A stretch of DNA of 64,000 bases from Hymenobacter artigasi (GTDB lineage: Bacteria > Bacteroidota > Bacteroidia > Cytophagales > Hymenobacteraceae), in NCBI RefSeq assembly GCF_012275535.1, contig NZ_JAAVTK010000001.1, positions 744,001 through 808,000 on the forward strand, read 5' to 3'. The first letter of the stretch is position 1. Each line of letters opens with the position of its first letter. Positions 8,655 to 17,084 of the stretch are shown here, piece by piece. Below the pieces are notes generated by a model. That model worked only from the letters and a program-made list of their open reading frames with translations. It searched no databases and had not been told where the DNA came from. The position numbers and the translations under genes are program-made.

Positions 8655-8753
8655 GTCATGCAGAACGTAGCGAAGCATCTTGCCCGCCATCACTAACTCC
8701 TGTCGATTGGATTACTGGTAGCGGGCAAGATGCTTCGCTACGCTCTGCATGAC
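8655..8753. repeat. Inverted repeat, 33-base arms (GTCATnCnGAGC family)
   Basis: Arms 8655-8687 and 8721-8753 differ at one position; the loop is 33 bases. It lies between the divergent AhpD-like gene (minus) and comF (plus), the one clear case where a repeat sits between two start codons instead of after a stop. Confidence 0.9.
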
Positions 8754-8835
8754 GGGCTTATAGTGAATGACGTCGCACTATCGGCTACATTGCTCCCTCA
8801 AAATTACTCCCAAACCCTTCCCCCACTCTACCGCC

Positions 8836-9537
8836 ATGCTCCGCACCCTGTGGCAGGACTTCGTCGGCCTCATCTACCCGCGTCTATGTCTGGCCTGCCG
8901 CGAGCCCCTCGTGACCGGCGAAAACCACCTCTGCACTGGCTGCCGGGCCGAGCTGCCCTATACCGACTACCACCTGCTGCCGCCCGACCAAAACCCGCTG
9001 GGCCGCCGCTTCTGGGGCAAGCTGCCCATCCGCCACGCCCTGAGCTACCTGCGCTTCGTGCGCCACGGCCGGGTGCAGCACCTGCTGCACGAGCTTAAGT
9101 ATCAGGGCCAGCGCGACGTGGGCACGGCCCTGGGCCAACTCTACGGGGCCGAGCTGCTCGCGGCAGGCTTGGCCACTGATTTCGACCTCATCATCCCCGT
9201 GCCGCTGCACCCGCGCAAGCTGGCCAAGCGCGGCTACAATCAGGCTGCCGCCTTCGCCACCGGCTTGGCCGAAGGCCTGAAAGTGCCGGCTGCCAACACC
9301 GCCCTGCGCCGCAATACCAACACCAAAACGCAAACCAAAAAGAACCGCGCCCAACGCTGGGCAAACGTGGCCACGGTGTTCGAAATCGAAGACCCGGCAC
9401 TTATCATTGGCCGTCGCATCCTCATCGTTGACGACGTGCTTACCACGGGCGCTACCCTCGAAGCCTGCGGCGCGGTGCTGCTGGCTGCCGGCGCGGCCGA
9501 GGTTAGCATTGCCGCCATTGCCTGCGCAGACCGCTAA
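8836..9537 (+). CDS. comF: ComF-family phosphoribosyltransferase-like protein
   Basis: 233 residues from the ATG at 8836 (MLRTLWQDF). The N-terminus has the double-zinc-ribbon cysteines of ComF (CLACREP...CTGC, about residues 18-40). The C-terminus has a PRTase-type motif, ILIVDDVLTTGATLEACG. ComF proteins take part in DNA uptake for transformation and probably act in the cytoplasm at the inner membrane. A longer reading from 8767 is possible but adds unconserved residues. It is a single-gene unit, followed by a terminator shared with the convergent GldJ-like gene. Confidence 0.9.
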   Translation: MLRTLWQDFVGLIYPRLCLACREPLVTGENHLCTGCRAELPYTDYHLLPPDQNPLGRRFWGKLPIRHALSYLRFVRHGRVQHLLHELKYQGQRDVGTALGQLYGAELLAAGLATDFDLIIPVPLHPRKLAKRGYNQAAAFATGLAEGLKVPAANTALRRNTNTKTQTKKNRAQRWANVATVFEIEDPALIIGRRILIVDDVLTTGATLEACGAVLLAAGAAEVSIAAIACADR

Positions 9538-9538
9538 A

Positions 9539-9701
9539 ACCACGGATTAGCACGGATTTTAGCGGATTCCGCAGATTTTGTGGACGGCATGAGTGAGCTG
9601 TTTTACTGCTATTTAGGCAACAAAAAAGGCTTGCCAGATGGCAAGCCTTTTTTGGTCGGGCAGCGTCCACAAAATCCGTGAAATCCGTGCTAATCAGTGG
9701 T
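9539..9701. repeat. Imperfect inverted repeat (ACCACTGATTAGCACGG family) around a terminator
   Basis: The left arm begins at 9539 and the right arm is 9665-9701. They pair with an insertion in the left arm (a duplicated GGATT unit). The centre holds the terminator at 9622-9653. A relative of one arm lies at 22321-22374. Confidence 0.75.
9622..9653. terminator. Bidirectional terminator between comF and the GldJ-like gene
   Basis: A-run, 8-base stem (GGCTTGCC/GGCAAGCC), 4-base loop and T-run, symmetrical, so it works for both convergent genes. Confidence 0.93.
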
Positions 9702-9702
9702 C

Positions 9703-10971
9703 TTACTTGTTGCTGCCGGCGTTAATCATCGCGCAACGGAAACCGATGGTAGCCGTGGCCGAATCTTCGGCCATAAAGCGGCGCGTACCGGGCGAGAGCC
9801 AGTAGGCCACATCGCGCCACGAGCCGCCTTTGTACACGCGCACATGGTCGTCAATCAGCGACTGGTAGCCTTTCTTGTCGTATTTGTCGGCCGGGTCACC
9901 CACGCCGTTGCGGCGGAAGGGGTTCAGGTCTTCCACGTCCTGGAACGAGAGGGGGCGGTACACGTCCTGCACCCACTCGTTCACGTTGCCAGCCATGTTG
10001 TAGAGGCCGTAGTCGTTGGGCGGGTAGGCGTACACCTGCTCGGTAATCATGGCGCCGTCGTTCAGGCTACCGGCGATGCCGGCGTAGTCACCCCGGCCCC
10101 GCTTGAAGTTAGCCAGGAACTGGCCCTGCTTGCGGCCGTAGGCGTTGCGGGTCGATTTGCCATCCCAGGGATAAATGCGCTTCTCCTCCTGGTTTTCGTT
10201 GCCCACTTCCTGCGTGCCTACGAGGGCCTGAGCGGCGTACTCCCACTCCGCCTCGGTGGGGAGACGATAGTTGGGCAGCGTGTTGCCGTTTTCGATGGAA
10301 GTCGTGCTTTTACCGTTGCCCAGGGCACCAGCGGCACCGGCAGTGCCTTCGGCACCGGCAGCAGCGCCTTTGTCTTTTTTCTTGCCAAACAGGCCGCCTT
10401 TGCCACCCTTGCTGTCGCCACCGGAGGCGAGGCGCTCGTTTACCTTGGCGGTACGCCAGGTGCAGTAGTCATCGGCCTGCAGCCAGCTCACGCCCACCAC
10501 GGGGAAGAAGCGGAAGCCGGGGTAACGCAGGTAGTAAGTCACGTAGGGGTCATTGAACGACAAGTCGCGTGCCCAAACGGTAGTGTCGGGCAGGGCCGAC
10601 TTATAGAACTCTTCCGCGGAGTCGGTGCGGATGAAGTGCAGGTATTCGAGCCAGTGAATGTTGGCTACTTCGGCTTCGTCCATGTAGAACGAGGCGATGG
10701 TGACCGTGCGCTCGATGTTGTCGTGCGTCATGGTCACGTCTTCCTCCTGCGAGCCCAGCACCGTGCGGCCACCTTCAATAAACACGAGGCCGGGGCCTTC
10801 GGGAATTTTCTTGAAGTTGGCAACTGCCATGCCCTTCTCCGTATTGTATTCGATACCCGTCGTAGAGGAATATTTACCGGGGTTCGTGGCCGAGGCCGGA
10901 CCCTTCTTGCTACAGCCGGCGAGGGCTATCGCGCCCACCAAAGCTAAGCGTAGATAATTATTTAATTTCAT
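9703..10971 (-). CDS. Gliding-motility/type IX secretion lipoprotein, GldJ-like (SUMF1 fold)
   Basis: 422 residues. A lipoprotein signal peptide ends with LAGC (Cys20). The rest is a formylglycine-generating-enzyme-like (SUMF1) fold: GPGLVFIEGG, SFYMDEAEVAN, the YPVVGVSW-type motif (FFPVVGVSWLQADDYC), RLPTEAEWEYAA, NVNEWVQDVYRP and a C-terminal KGGSWRD...GFRCA. The LPDTTVW and YLRYPGF segments resemble GldJ more than GldK as I recall them. A low-complexity Gly/Ala/Lys insertion near residues 195-225 interrupts the domain. GldJ is an outer-membrane lipoprotein needed for gliding and for stability of type IX components. PorP/SprF and OmpA-family genes lie just upstream on the same strand, which fits. 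Confidence 0.85.
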   Translation of the reverse strand: MKLNNYLRLALVGAIALAGCSKKGPASATNPGKYSSTTGIEYNTEKGMAVANFKKIPEGPGLVFIEGGRTVLGSQEEDVTMTHDNIERTVTIASFYMDEAEVANIHWLEYLHFIRTDSAEEFYKSALPDTTVWARDLSFNDPYVTYYLRYPGFRFFPVVGVSWLQADDYCTWRTAKVNERLASGGDSKGGKGGLFGKKKDKGAAAGAEGTAGAAGALGNGKSTTSIENGNTLPNYRLPTEAEWEYAAQALVGTQEVGNENQEEKRIYPWDGKSTRNAYGRKQGQFLANFKRGRGDYAGIAGSLNDGAMITEQVYAYPPNDYGLYNMAGNVNEWVQDVYRPLSFQDVEDLNPFRRNGVGDPADKYDKKGYQSLIDDHVRVYKGGSWRDVAYWLSPGTRRFMAEDSATATIGFRCAMINAGSNK

Positions 10972-11040
10972 AACAAAGTTAAAATCCGTATGGGTGAGGA
11001 GGGGTTAGCAAGCGCAATTAGGACGCAATAATACAAAATA

Positions 11041-12105
11041 TTAAAATACCGGGCAAGGGGCTACCGGGTAAACACGCCTTTTTAGGCGACGATGGGCATT
11101 TTCCAATCGGTCAAACGCCCGCAGTGCCAGCGTGACTTCGTGGGCACCGCCCAAATCGGCACTTAGGCGGCTCAGGCCCACGTCGTAGCTGTAGCCAAGG
11201 CGCAGGCCCCCGGCCTGAATGCCCGCTACCACGGCGAGTACGTGTTGGGGGCTAACGCTATTGGGTAGCGAAATATTGCGGTACACCGCTCCGAGCGTTA
11301 CGGGTGAGGCCGTGAGGTACACGCCGGTTTCGATGCGTTGCGAGCCCCCCTGGCGCGTATAGGCCGCTACGGGCGTGTAGCTAACCTCGCGGGTAGCTAC
11401 CCCCTGCCCGGGCTTGATAACGAAGAGTTTATAGCCGCCGGAAATGCCCAGCGAAAGTGGGAGCTGGCTTTGCTTGCGAAAGCCCAGGCTGGGCTGGTTG
11501 AGGTGCTGCCCGGCCAGGCTGAGCCAGCCCTGCTCGGAATACACCACCACGCCGGTACCCACGCTGAAATAGTTGACGGGCGCAAAGTCCAGCGCTTCGG
11601 CCGAGGGGCCGCCCACGCTGCCATCTTCCCGAATCTGGTCGCCGAACACGAAATTGTCATATCCCACGCGCTGCCGGCCGTAGCTGGTGCGCAGGCCGCC
11701 GCTCAGGGCAATGGTGTTGGTGAGGCGGGTGTGGTAGGCATAGAGGCCGCCGATTTCGAGGCGGGTGTAGCCCACCGCGCCGGTGCGGTCCTGGTTGAGG
11801 AGCAGGCCGAGGGCGTGGTGCTGGCCGGGCGAGTTGGTGCGCAGGTCGGCCGCGAGCTGGGTGCTCACGAAGGAGCCCGCCAGGCTGGGAAACTGGTTGC
11901 GGTAGCTCAGCGTGACGCTGTAATCATCGACCAGGCCCGTGAAAGCCGGATTGGTGTGCAGCCGGGTGGCAAAGGGCTGGGAAAAAAAGACATCCTGCGC
12001 GTGGGCACTGCCGGTGGCACCCGCCGCCAGCAGCCCGGCCAGCAACGTGGGGCGTATCAGCTTGCTAAACAACGGGGAAGGAGGCTCTGGCATACGAAAC
12101 GGCAT
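11041..12105 (-). CDS. PorP/SprF-family type IX secretion outer-membrane protein
   Basis: 354 residues. After a signal peptide ending AHA-QD the protein starts DVFFSQPFATRLHTNPAFTG, the hallmark of PorP/SprF proteins. The rest is beta-rich, as for an outer-membrane barrel. SprF/PorP proteins tether or help export specific type IX substrates. Two in-frame ATGs are possible: 12103-12105 and 12091-12093. An 11-base hairpin ends 3 bases before the first, so the second may be used. It lies between the OmpA-family and GldJ-like genes, about 70 bases from each. The last residues (PVAPCPVF) are unusual for a barrel, which normally ends in an aromatic residue after a strand. Confidence 0.85.
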   Translation of the reverse strand: MPFRMPEPPSPLFSKLIRPTLLAGLLAAGATGSAHAQDVFFSQPFATRLHTNPAFTGLVDDYSVTLSYRNQFPSLAGSFVSTQLAADLRTNSPGQHHALGLLLNQDRTGAVGYTRLEIGGLYAYHTRLTNTIALSGGLRTSYGRQRVGYDNFVFGDQIREDGSVGGPSAEALDFAPVNYFSVGTGVVVYSEQGWLSLAGQHLNQPSLGFRKQSQLPLSLGISGGYKLFVIKPGQGVATREVSYTPVAAYTRQGGSQRIETGVYLTASPVTLGAVYRNISLPNSVSPQHVLAVVAGIQAGGLRLGYSYDVGLSRLSADLGGAHEVTLALRAFDRLENAHRRLKRRVYPVAPCPVF

Positions 12106-12107
12106 AA

Positions 12108-12143
12108 CGCCAGGCCGGCGCGAATTAGTGCACCGGCCTGGCG
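12108..12143 (-). promoter_or_regulatory. Stable hairpin immediately before the PorP/SprF start codon
   Basis: Arms CGCCAGGCCGG (12108-12118) and CCGGCCTGGCG (12133-12143) pair perfectly around a 14-base loop, 3 bases from the first possible start codon. There is no T-run. It could limit ribosome access or be an mRNA-processing site in an ompA-porP-gldJ transcript. Confidence 0.55.
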
Positions 12144-12184
12144 AAGATACGTCCCGGCCCGGCCAGGCCCGGAATGGCCGGGGC

Positions 12185-13408
12185 TCATTTCTGCAGCACT
12201 TTCACGCTCAGGCGGCGGTTCTGGGCGCGGCCTTCTTCGGTAGCGTTGGAGGAGATGGAGTAATTGGGGCCGTAGCCGCGGGCGTCGAGGCGGCTGGGAC
12301 TGATGCCCATTTCGACCAGGCTGGCCCAGGCCGTGCGGGCGCGGGCTTCGCTCAACTCTTTGTTTACCTTGTAGGTACCGGTATCGTCGGTGTAGCCGCC
12401 GAGCTTGAGGCGGGTTTTGGGGTAGGCGCGCAGCAGCGTGGCAATGTTGCGCAGCTGGCTGACGGACTCGGGCGTGAGCGTGGCCTTGCCAGCTTCAAAA
12501 TACACCCGGTCGAAATTGTACCAGCCCCGGGTCAGGTCCACGGAGTCGACCTGCATTTGCGGGTCGCTCAGGAAGCGGAAGAGGTTGCTCTCCGTCGAGT
12601 TGGCTCCCACGTTCGGGACGGTGCCGCCCCCGGGCAGCTTGAGCGTGGTGGGCTGGCCGGTATCGTATAGGTAGTTGCCGGTTTTGGCATCAAAATGGCC
12701 CGGCACGATGGGGTCAGCCACGCGGTCGGTCGGGCGGCGGGCGGGGTAGCGGCTGTAGCGCGGGTACCGTTCCGTGGCGGGGGCTGCGGCTGCTGCCGGG
12801 GTAGTGGGAGCGGGTGCGGGTGCGGGAGCAGGCGCCGAAGCGGCCGGCATGGGCGGGGATGCAGCTGGCGCGGGCACTGGGGCGGCCTTGCTCGTGGCGT
12901 GGCTGGCGGTGGGCCTGGTGCTGGCCGCAGCGGGTGCAGGGCGCGGGGCACCGCTGAGGGTAGTTACCAGCACGGGGCCGCCTATTGCGGCTTCATCGGC
13001 TAGGGCCAGCGTGGGCGTGCTGGGGGCGTTGTTGCGGCTGCTGGCTTTGCCGGGTGCATCGCTGAGCTTGTTCAGCGTGACGGTGAAGTTGGTGGTTTTG
13101 CCGGTTTCGAGGAAAATATTCTCCACCGTCTGCGGGCGGTAGCCGCCCTCGCCCACCCGTATCAGGTACGGGCCGCCCACCATGAGATTGGCGACCATGA
13201 AGCGGCCGGCCGCATCGGTAGCGGCAGCGTGACGCACGCCGGACGGCAGGTGGATAACGGTGATGGCCGCGCCCGGCAGGGGGGCCTGCGAATCGGATTG
13301 CACGCTGCCCATCAGGCTCATGGCCGGGTTTTGGGCTTGGACGGGCTGGGCCGCTCCCAGTAGCCACCCCAGCACGACCAAAGGAATAGCTGGTAAATAA
13401 CGCTTCAT
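12185..13408 (-). CDS. OmpA-family peptidoglycan-associated protein with carboxypeptidase-regulatory domain
   Basis: 407 residues from the ATG at 13406-13408 (MKRYLPAIPL). Order of parts: signal peptide ending VQAQ, an Ig-like carboxypeptidase-regulatory domain (GSVQSDSQAPLPGAAITV, to about residue 115), a long Ala/Pro-rich linker (about 145-225), and a C-terminal OmpA domain starting YFEAGKATLTPES with GYTDDTGTYKVNKELSEARA and RGYGPNY. The OmpA domain binds peptidoglycan, so the protein should link the outer membrane to the cell wall. It is the first gene of a likely ompA-porP-gldJ group. A longer reading to 13519 or beyond has no family support. Confidence 0.88.
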   Translation of the reverse strand: MKRYLPAIPLVVLGWLLGAAQPVQAQNPAMSLMGSVQSDSQAPLPGAAITVIHLPSGVRHAAATDAAGRFMVANLMVGGPYLIRVGEGGYRPQTVENIFLETGKTTNFTVTLNKLSDAPGKASSRNNAPSTPTLALADEAAIGGPVLVTTLSGAPRPAPAAASTRPTASHATSKAAPVPAPAASPPMPAASAPAPAPAPAPTTPAAAAAPATERYPRYSRYPARRPTDRVADPIVPGHFDAKTGNYLYDTGQPTTLKLPGGGTVPNVGANSTESNLFRFLSDPQMQVDSVDLTRGWYNFDRVYFEAGKATLTPESVSQLRNIATLLRAYPKTRLKLGGYTDDTGTYKVNKELSEARARTAWASLVEMGISPSRLDARGYGPNYSISSNATEEGRAQNRRLSVKVLQK

Positions 13409-13563
13409 ATGAATGCAGAAATAGGGGCGTAAAGCCCTGGTCAGAAAAAGCAAGCTTTTGGTATGTAAGCAGATAGCTGGGCAATGGCCGGCTGCTGGCT
13501 TTATTCGAGCAGCTTGCATAGGTACCTGATACCAAATAGATACCCAAATTGTCCACCCCAGGC

Positions 13564-13571
13564 CAAAGATA
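13564..13571 (-). promoter_or_regulatory. Candidate -7 box (TAtcTTTG) for the OmpA-family gene
   Basis: TATCTTTG on the minus strand, about 155 bases before the start, with no clear TTG at the expected upstream distance. The 416-base gap 13409-13824 is AT-rich around 13580-13660 and holds a loose dyad (AATTAGAT...ATCTAATT) near 13595-13625; otherwise nothing is recognised there except the AsmA promoter. Confidence 0.3.
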
Positions 13572-13766
13572 GTGCAGAAATTACGATAGAATAATTAGAT
13601 AATTATTTATGAATAATCTAATTCAATAATTTCACTTTTTTGATAATAAAGTGTCAATAGCTGGCCCTGGTGAAGGGCGAATTGAGGGGCATCGCCGCCA
13701 ACTGTTGAGCCTATCGCCGTTATTACTGCTCGGTTAAAACGGGCCGCTCGTCGATTTTGCCTCAAA

Positions 13767-13794
13767 TTGTGGCACAGCCAGCGTTTTACCTTTG
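13767..13794 (+). promoter_or_regulatory. Bacteroidota-type promoter for the AsmA-like gene
   Basis: TTG at 13767-13769, 17 bases, then TACCTTTG at 13787-13794, a full match to TTG-N17-19-TAnnTTTG. The start codon at 13825 lies about 30 bases downstream, leaving a short leader without a Shine-Dalgarno sequence. Confidence 0.75.
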
Positions 13795-13824
13795 TTGGGA
13801 TTCATTCATCTAAAAGGACTTGCT

Positions 13825-16800
13825 ATGCGAAAGATTTTGTTGGGGTTGCTGGCCTTGGTTGTCGTGCTGGTGGTGGCGGCCATTGCCGCTCCGTTTCTGT
13901 TTAAAGACAAGCTGCGGGCCGTGGCCGATAAGCAGATTGCGCAGCGCGTGCGGGCCAAGGTGCTCTACAACCCGGCCGATATTGACGTGAGCGTGCTCCA
14001 CTCCTTTCCGGATTTGACGCTGGATATCAAGAACCTGCGCATCATTGGGCTCGACTCGTTCAGCCGCGATACGCTGGCCTACCTGCCCAGCCTGCGCGTG
14101 GGCCTCGACATTATGACCGTTATCAAGGGCCAGGAAATCAAGATTAACAACGTGGAGCTGGAGCAGCCCGACCTGAGCCTGCGCCGCCTGAAAAGCGGCC
14201 TGGCCAACTGGGATATCATGATTTCGGATTCGGCTGCCGCCGCCAAAGGCCAGGATACCAGCCAGGTGAGCCTGGCCATTAAGAAGTGGAAGCTGACCGA
14301 TGGCCACCTGCGCTACGAGGACCTGACCCTGCCTTTCCGCATGGAGGCCCGGGGCGTGAACCACACCGGCAGCGGCGACTTCGCCAGCAACGTGTTCGAC
14401 ATGACTTCGCAGACCACCGCCACCGACCTCGACATGAGCTACAACAACGTGGCGTACGTGACGGATAAGAAGCTGGACGCCGACGTGACCCTGAACATGG
14501 ACCTGAACAAGAGCCTGTACACGTTCAAGGATAATAAATTTAAGCTCAACGACTTCCCGTTCAGCTTCGCGGGGGCTATTGGCCTGCCCAATGCCACGGA
14601 CATTACCTACGACATCACCTTCAAAGCGCTGGAAACGGATTTCAAAACCCTGCTCAGCCTGGTGCCGGGCGCTTATACCGACAAGTTTAAGAACATTGAA
14701 ACCAGCGGCAAAGTGGCGTTTGACGGCTTTGCCAAGGGCGTGCAGAATGCCGACCACCTACCGGGCTACGGCGTGAACCTAACCGTGACCAATGGCCAGT
14801 TCAAGTACCCGGAACTGCCCCAGGCGGCCAAAAACATCAACCTGACCATGAAGGTGGACAACCCCACGGGCGTGACCAACGATGTGAAAGTCAACATCCC
14901 GAAGTTTCACCTCGACCTCGGCCCCGACCCGATTGATGGCAACATGGCCATTGATGGCCTGAACCCAATGAAGGTGGACGGCCGCGTGAAGGCCAACGTG
15001 AACCTGCAGGAGGCCCTAAAAGTGTATCCGGTGAAGGATTTGGCCATGCGCGGGCAGTTTTTCGTGGACGGCACGGCCAAGGGCATCTACTCGAAAACGC
15101 AGATGCCGGTGGTGAACGCAGCCATTCGGCTGGCCAATGGCTACGTGAAATCGGCCCAGTTTCCGGCCCCGATTGAGAACATTAACCTGAGCGGTACGGT
15201 GGTGAACACCACGGGCCAGGTGAACGATACCCAGATAAACCTGCCGCAGTTTAAGATGGTGCTGGAGGGCGAGCCGCTGGAAGGCCGCCTGAGCGCGCAC
15301 AACATCGACAAGCCGGTGTTTGACGCCAACGTGCGCGGCACGGTGGATTTGACCAAAATCACGAAGATTTTCCCATTGAAGGGCATGACCGTGACGGGCC
15401 GCGTGGCCGGCGACATTGCCGCCAAGGGCAACATGGCCGATGTGGACGCCGGCCGCTATCAGAACGTGGTGGCCAGCGGCACGGTGCGGGCCAGCAACGT
15501 GACCTACAAGAGCAAGGACCTGCCGCAGGGCGTGAAAATCAGCAGCGGCACGGCTACCTTCAACAACAACCAGATTGCCCTGCAAGGCGTGAACGGCGTG
15601 GCCGGCAGCTCCGATTTCGCGGCGTCGGGTACCATCAGCAACTACCTGGGCTACTTGTTCACGCCGGGGCAGTCGCTGAAGGGCAACCTGACGGTGAACT
15701 CGCGCAATTTTAACGTGAACGAGTGGATGGTGGACGAGGTATCGGCCAAGCCCACGGCCACCGGCGGCGCGGCCCCGGCCAAGGCCAACGGCGTGCTGCA
15801 GATTCCGAAATTCTTCGATTTGGTGCTGAACAGCCACGTCGATAACGTGACCTACGACAACCTGAAGCTGACCGACGCCAAAGGCATTGTGACGGTGAAA
15901 GACCAGACGGCAACGCTCAAAAACCTCACGTTTAATACGTTGGGGGGCAGCTTTGGTACTACGGGTAGCTATAGCAGCAAGGATTTGGCACACCCGAAAT
16001 TCGACTTCGGCCTGAAAATCAATAACCTGAGCTTTCAGAAAGCGTTTTCGGCCTTCAACACCATCAAGACGCTGGTGCCGCTGGCCAGCCAGGTGGAGGG
16101 CATCTTCGGCACCACGTTCAACGTGAGCGGCGAGATGGGGCCGGATATGTTCCCGAACCTGGCCACGCTCACGGGCAAGGGCGTTTTCGACGTGGTGCGG
16201 GCCGCCATCAACCAATCGGAGGTGATGACCAAAATTGCCAGTCTGACCACCCTGCCCGAGCTGAAAACCCTGCTGGTGGTGGACAAGAAAATCCAGGCCA
16301 ACATCGTGGATGGCAACCTGGTGGTGCAACCCTTCGACCTGACCATCGGCGACGTGAAGATGAACATCGGCGGCTCGAACAGCCTGGCGGGTGTGCTTTC
16401 CTACGTCACGGCCCTGAACGTGCCCACCGGCAAGCTGGGCTCGGCCATGAACAGCCAGCTCACCAAGCTCACGGGCGTGAGCAACATTCAGGGCACCGAC
16501 CGCGTGACGCTGGGCCTCAACATTGGCGGCACCGTGAGCAGCCCGGTGGTGAAGCTGACCAGCGGCAGCATGAAGGACCAGGGCAAAGCGCTGGTGCAGA
16601 ACGTGGCCAAGCAAAAAGCCCTCGACCTACTGGGCCTCAACAAGCCCCGCGTCGTGAGCAAGGAAGACAGCGTGCGCCGCGCCGGCCAGACGCCTGAGGA
16701 GGCCGCCGCCCAGGCCGCCAAGGACAAGCAGCAGCAGCGCATCGACGCGGCCAACAAAGCCAAGGAGCAATTGTCGAAGGGCTTCAACAGCCTGTTCAAC

Positions 16801-16854
16801 AAGCCGAAGCCCAAGCCCAAGCCGGTGGAGCCCGCCGATACCACCAAGAAATAA
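13825..16854 (+). CDS. AsmA-family inner-membrane-anchored protein
   Basis: 1009 residues from the ATG at 13825. One N-terminal membrane helix (about residues 3-22) is followed by an AsmA-type start (VADKQIAQRVRAKVLYNPADIDVSVLHSFPDLTLDIKNL, here cited only as a pattern around residues 33-72) and a long repetitive beta structure. A conserved AsmA-like C-terminal block runs from about 740 to 920. The tail is Lys/Pro-rich (KPKPKPKP). Large AsmA-like proteins (TamB/YhdP relatives) are thought to bridge the periplasm and move lipid to the outer membrane. It is a single-gene unit with its own promoter and terminator. Confidence 0.87.
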   Translation: MRKILLGLLALVVVLVVAAIAAPFLFKDKLRAVADKQIAQRVRAKVLYNPADIDVSVLHSFPDLTLDIKNLRIIGLDSFSRDTLAYLPSLRVGLDIMTVIKGQEIKINNVELEQPDLSLRRLKSGLANWDIMISDSAAAAKGQDTSQVSLAIKKWKLTDGHLRYEDLTLPFRMEARGVNHTGSGDFASNVFDMTSQTTATDLDMSYNNVAYVTDKKLDADVTLNMDLNKSLYTFKDNKFKLNDFPFSFAGAIGLPNATDITYDITFKALETDFKTLLSLVPGAYTDKFKNIETSGKVAFDGFAKGVQNADHLPGYGVNLTVTNGQFKYPELPQAAKNINLTMKVDNPTGVTNDVKVNIPKFHLDLGPDPIDGNMAIDGLNPMKVDGRVKANVNLQEALKVYPVKDLAMRGQFFVDGTAKGIYSKTQMPVVNAAIRLANGYVKSAQFPAPIENINLSGTVVNTTGQVNDTQINLPQFKMVLEGEPLEGRLSAHNIDKPVFDANVRGTVDLTKITKIFPLKGMTVTGRVAGDIAAKGNMADVDAGRYQNVVASGTVRASNVTYKSKDLPQGVKISSGTATFNNNQIALQGVNGVAGSSDFAASGTISNYLGYLFTPGQSLKGNLTVNSRNFNVNEWMVDEVSAKPTATGGAAPAKANGVLQIPKFFDLVLNSHVDNVTYDNLKLTDAKGIVTVKDQTATLKNLTFNTLGGSFGTTGSYSSKDLAHPKFDFGLKINNLSFQKAFSAFNTIKTLVPLASQVEGIFGTTFNVSGEMGPDMFPNLATLTGKGVFDVVRAAINQSEVMTKIASLTTLPELKTLLVVDKKIQANIVDGNLVVQPFDLTIGDVKMNIGGSNSLAGVLSYVTALNVPTGKLGSAMNSQLTKLTGVSNIQGTDRVTLGLNIGGTVSSPVVKLTSGSMKDQGKALVQNVAKQKALDLLGLNKPRVVSKEDSVRRAGQTPEEAAAQAAKDKQQQRIDAANKAKEQLSKGFNSLFNKPKPKPKPVEPADTTKK

Positions 16855-16870
16855 GGTGGTTGGAATACAC

Positions 16871-16913
16871 ACAAAAAAGCCGCCTCGCAGTGATTGTGAG
16901 GCGGCTTTTTTGT
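16871..16913. terminator. Terminator after the AsmA-like gene
   Basis: ACAAAAAAGCCGCCTC pairs with GAGGCGGCTTTTTTGT around an 11-base loop, with a T-run in the gene's direction. Confidence 0.93.
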
Positions 16914-17001
16914 GCGCGGTGAAGGGCGGGAGGCGAAATTAAAGCGGCATTAATGACTGGTTAAAAGGGCGTTAATTCAGCGAAAATCCATAACAAAGAT
17001 A

Positions 17002-17031
17002 TTGAAACGCTCATTTAAGGGGTGAATTTTG
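17002..17031 (+). promoter_or_regulatory. Candidate promoter for the ABC/HlyD/TolC cluster
   Basis: TTG at 17002-17004, 19 bases, then GAATTTTG at 17024-17031, a 5 of 6 match to the fixed bases of TAnnTTTG. It sits 53 bases before the ATG at 17085 and argues against the GTG at 17022 as start. Confidence 0.45.
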
Positions 17032-17084
17032 CAGGCCCAGTCTCCGGGCTGCGCGCACGTACTTTCACTTTTTCACCCCTTTTA

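Noticed and set aside
10974..10981. TAACTTTG box just before the GldJ-like start
   Set aside because: A full -7 match, but only 2 bases from the ATG, which would put the transcript start inside the coding region.
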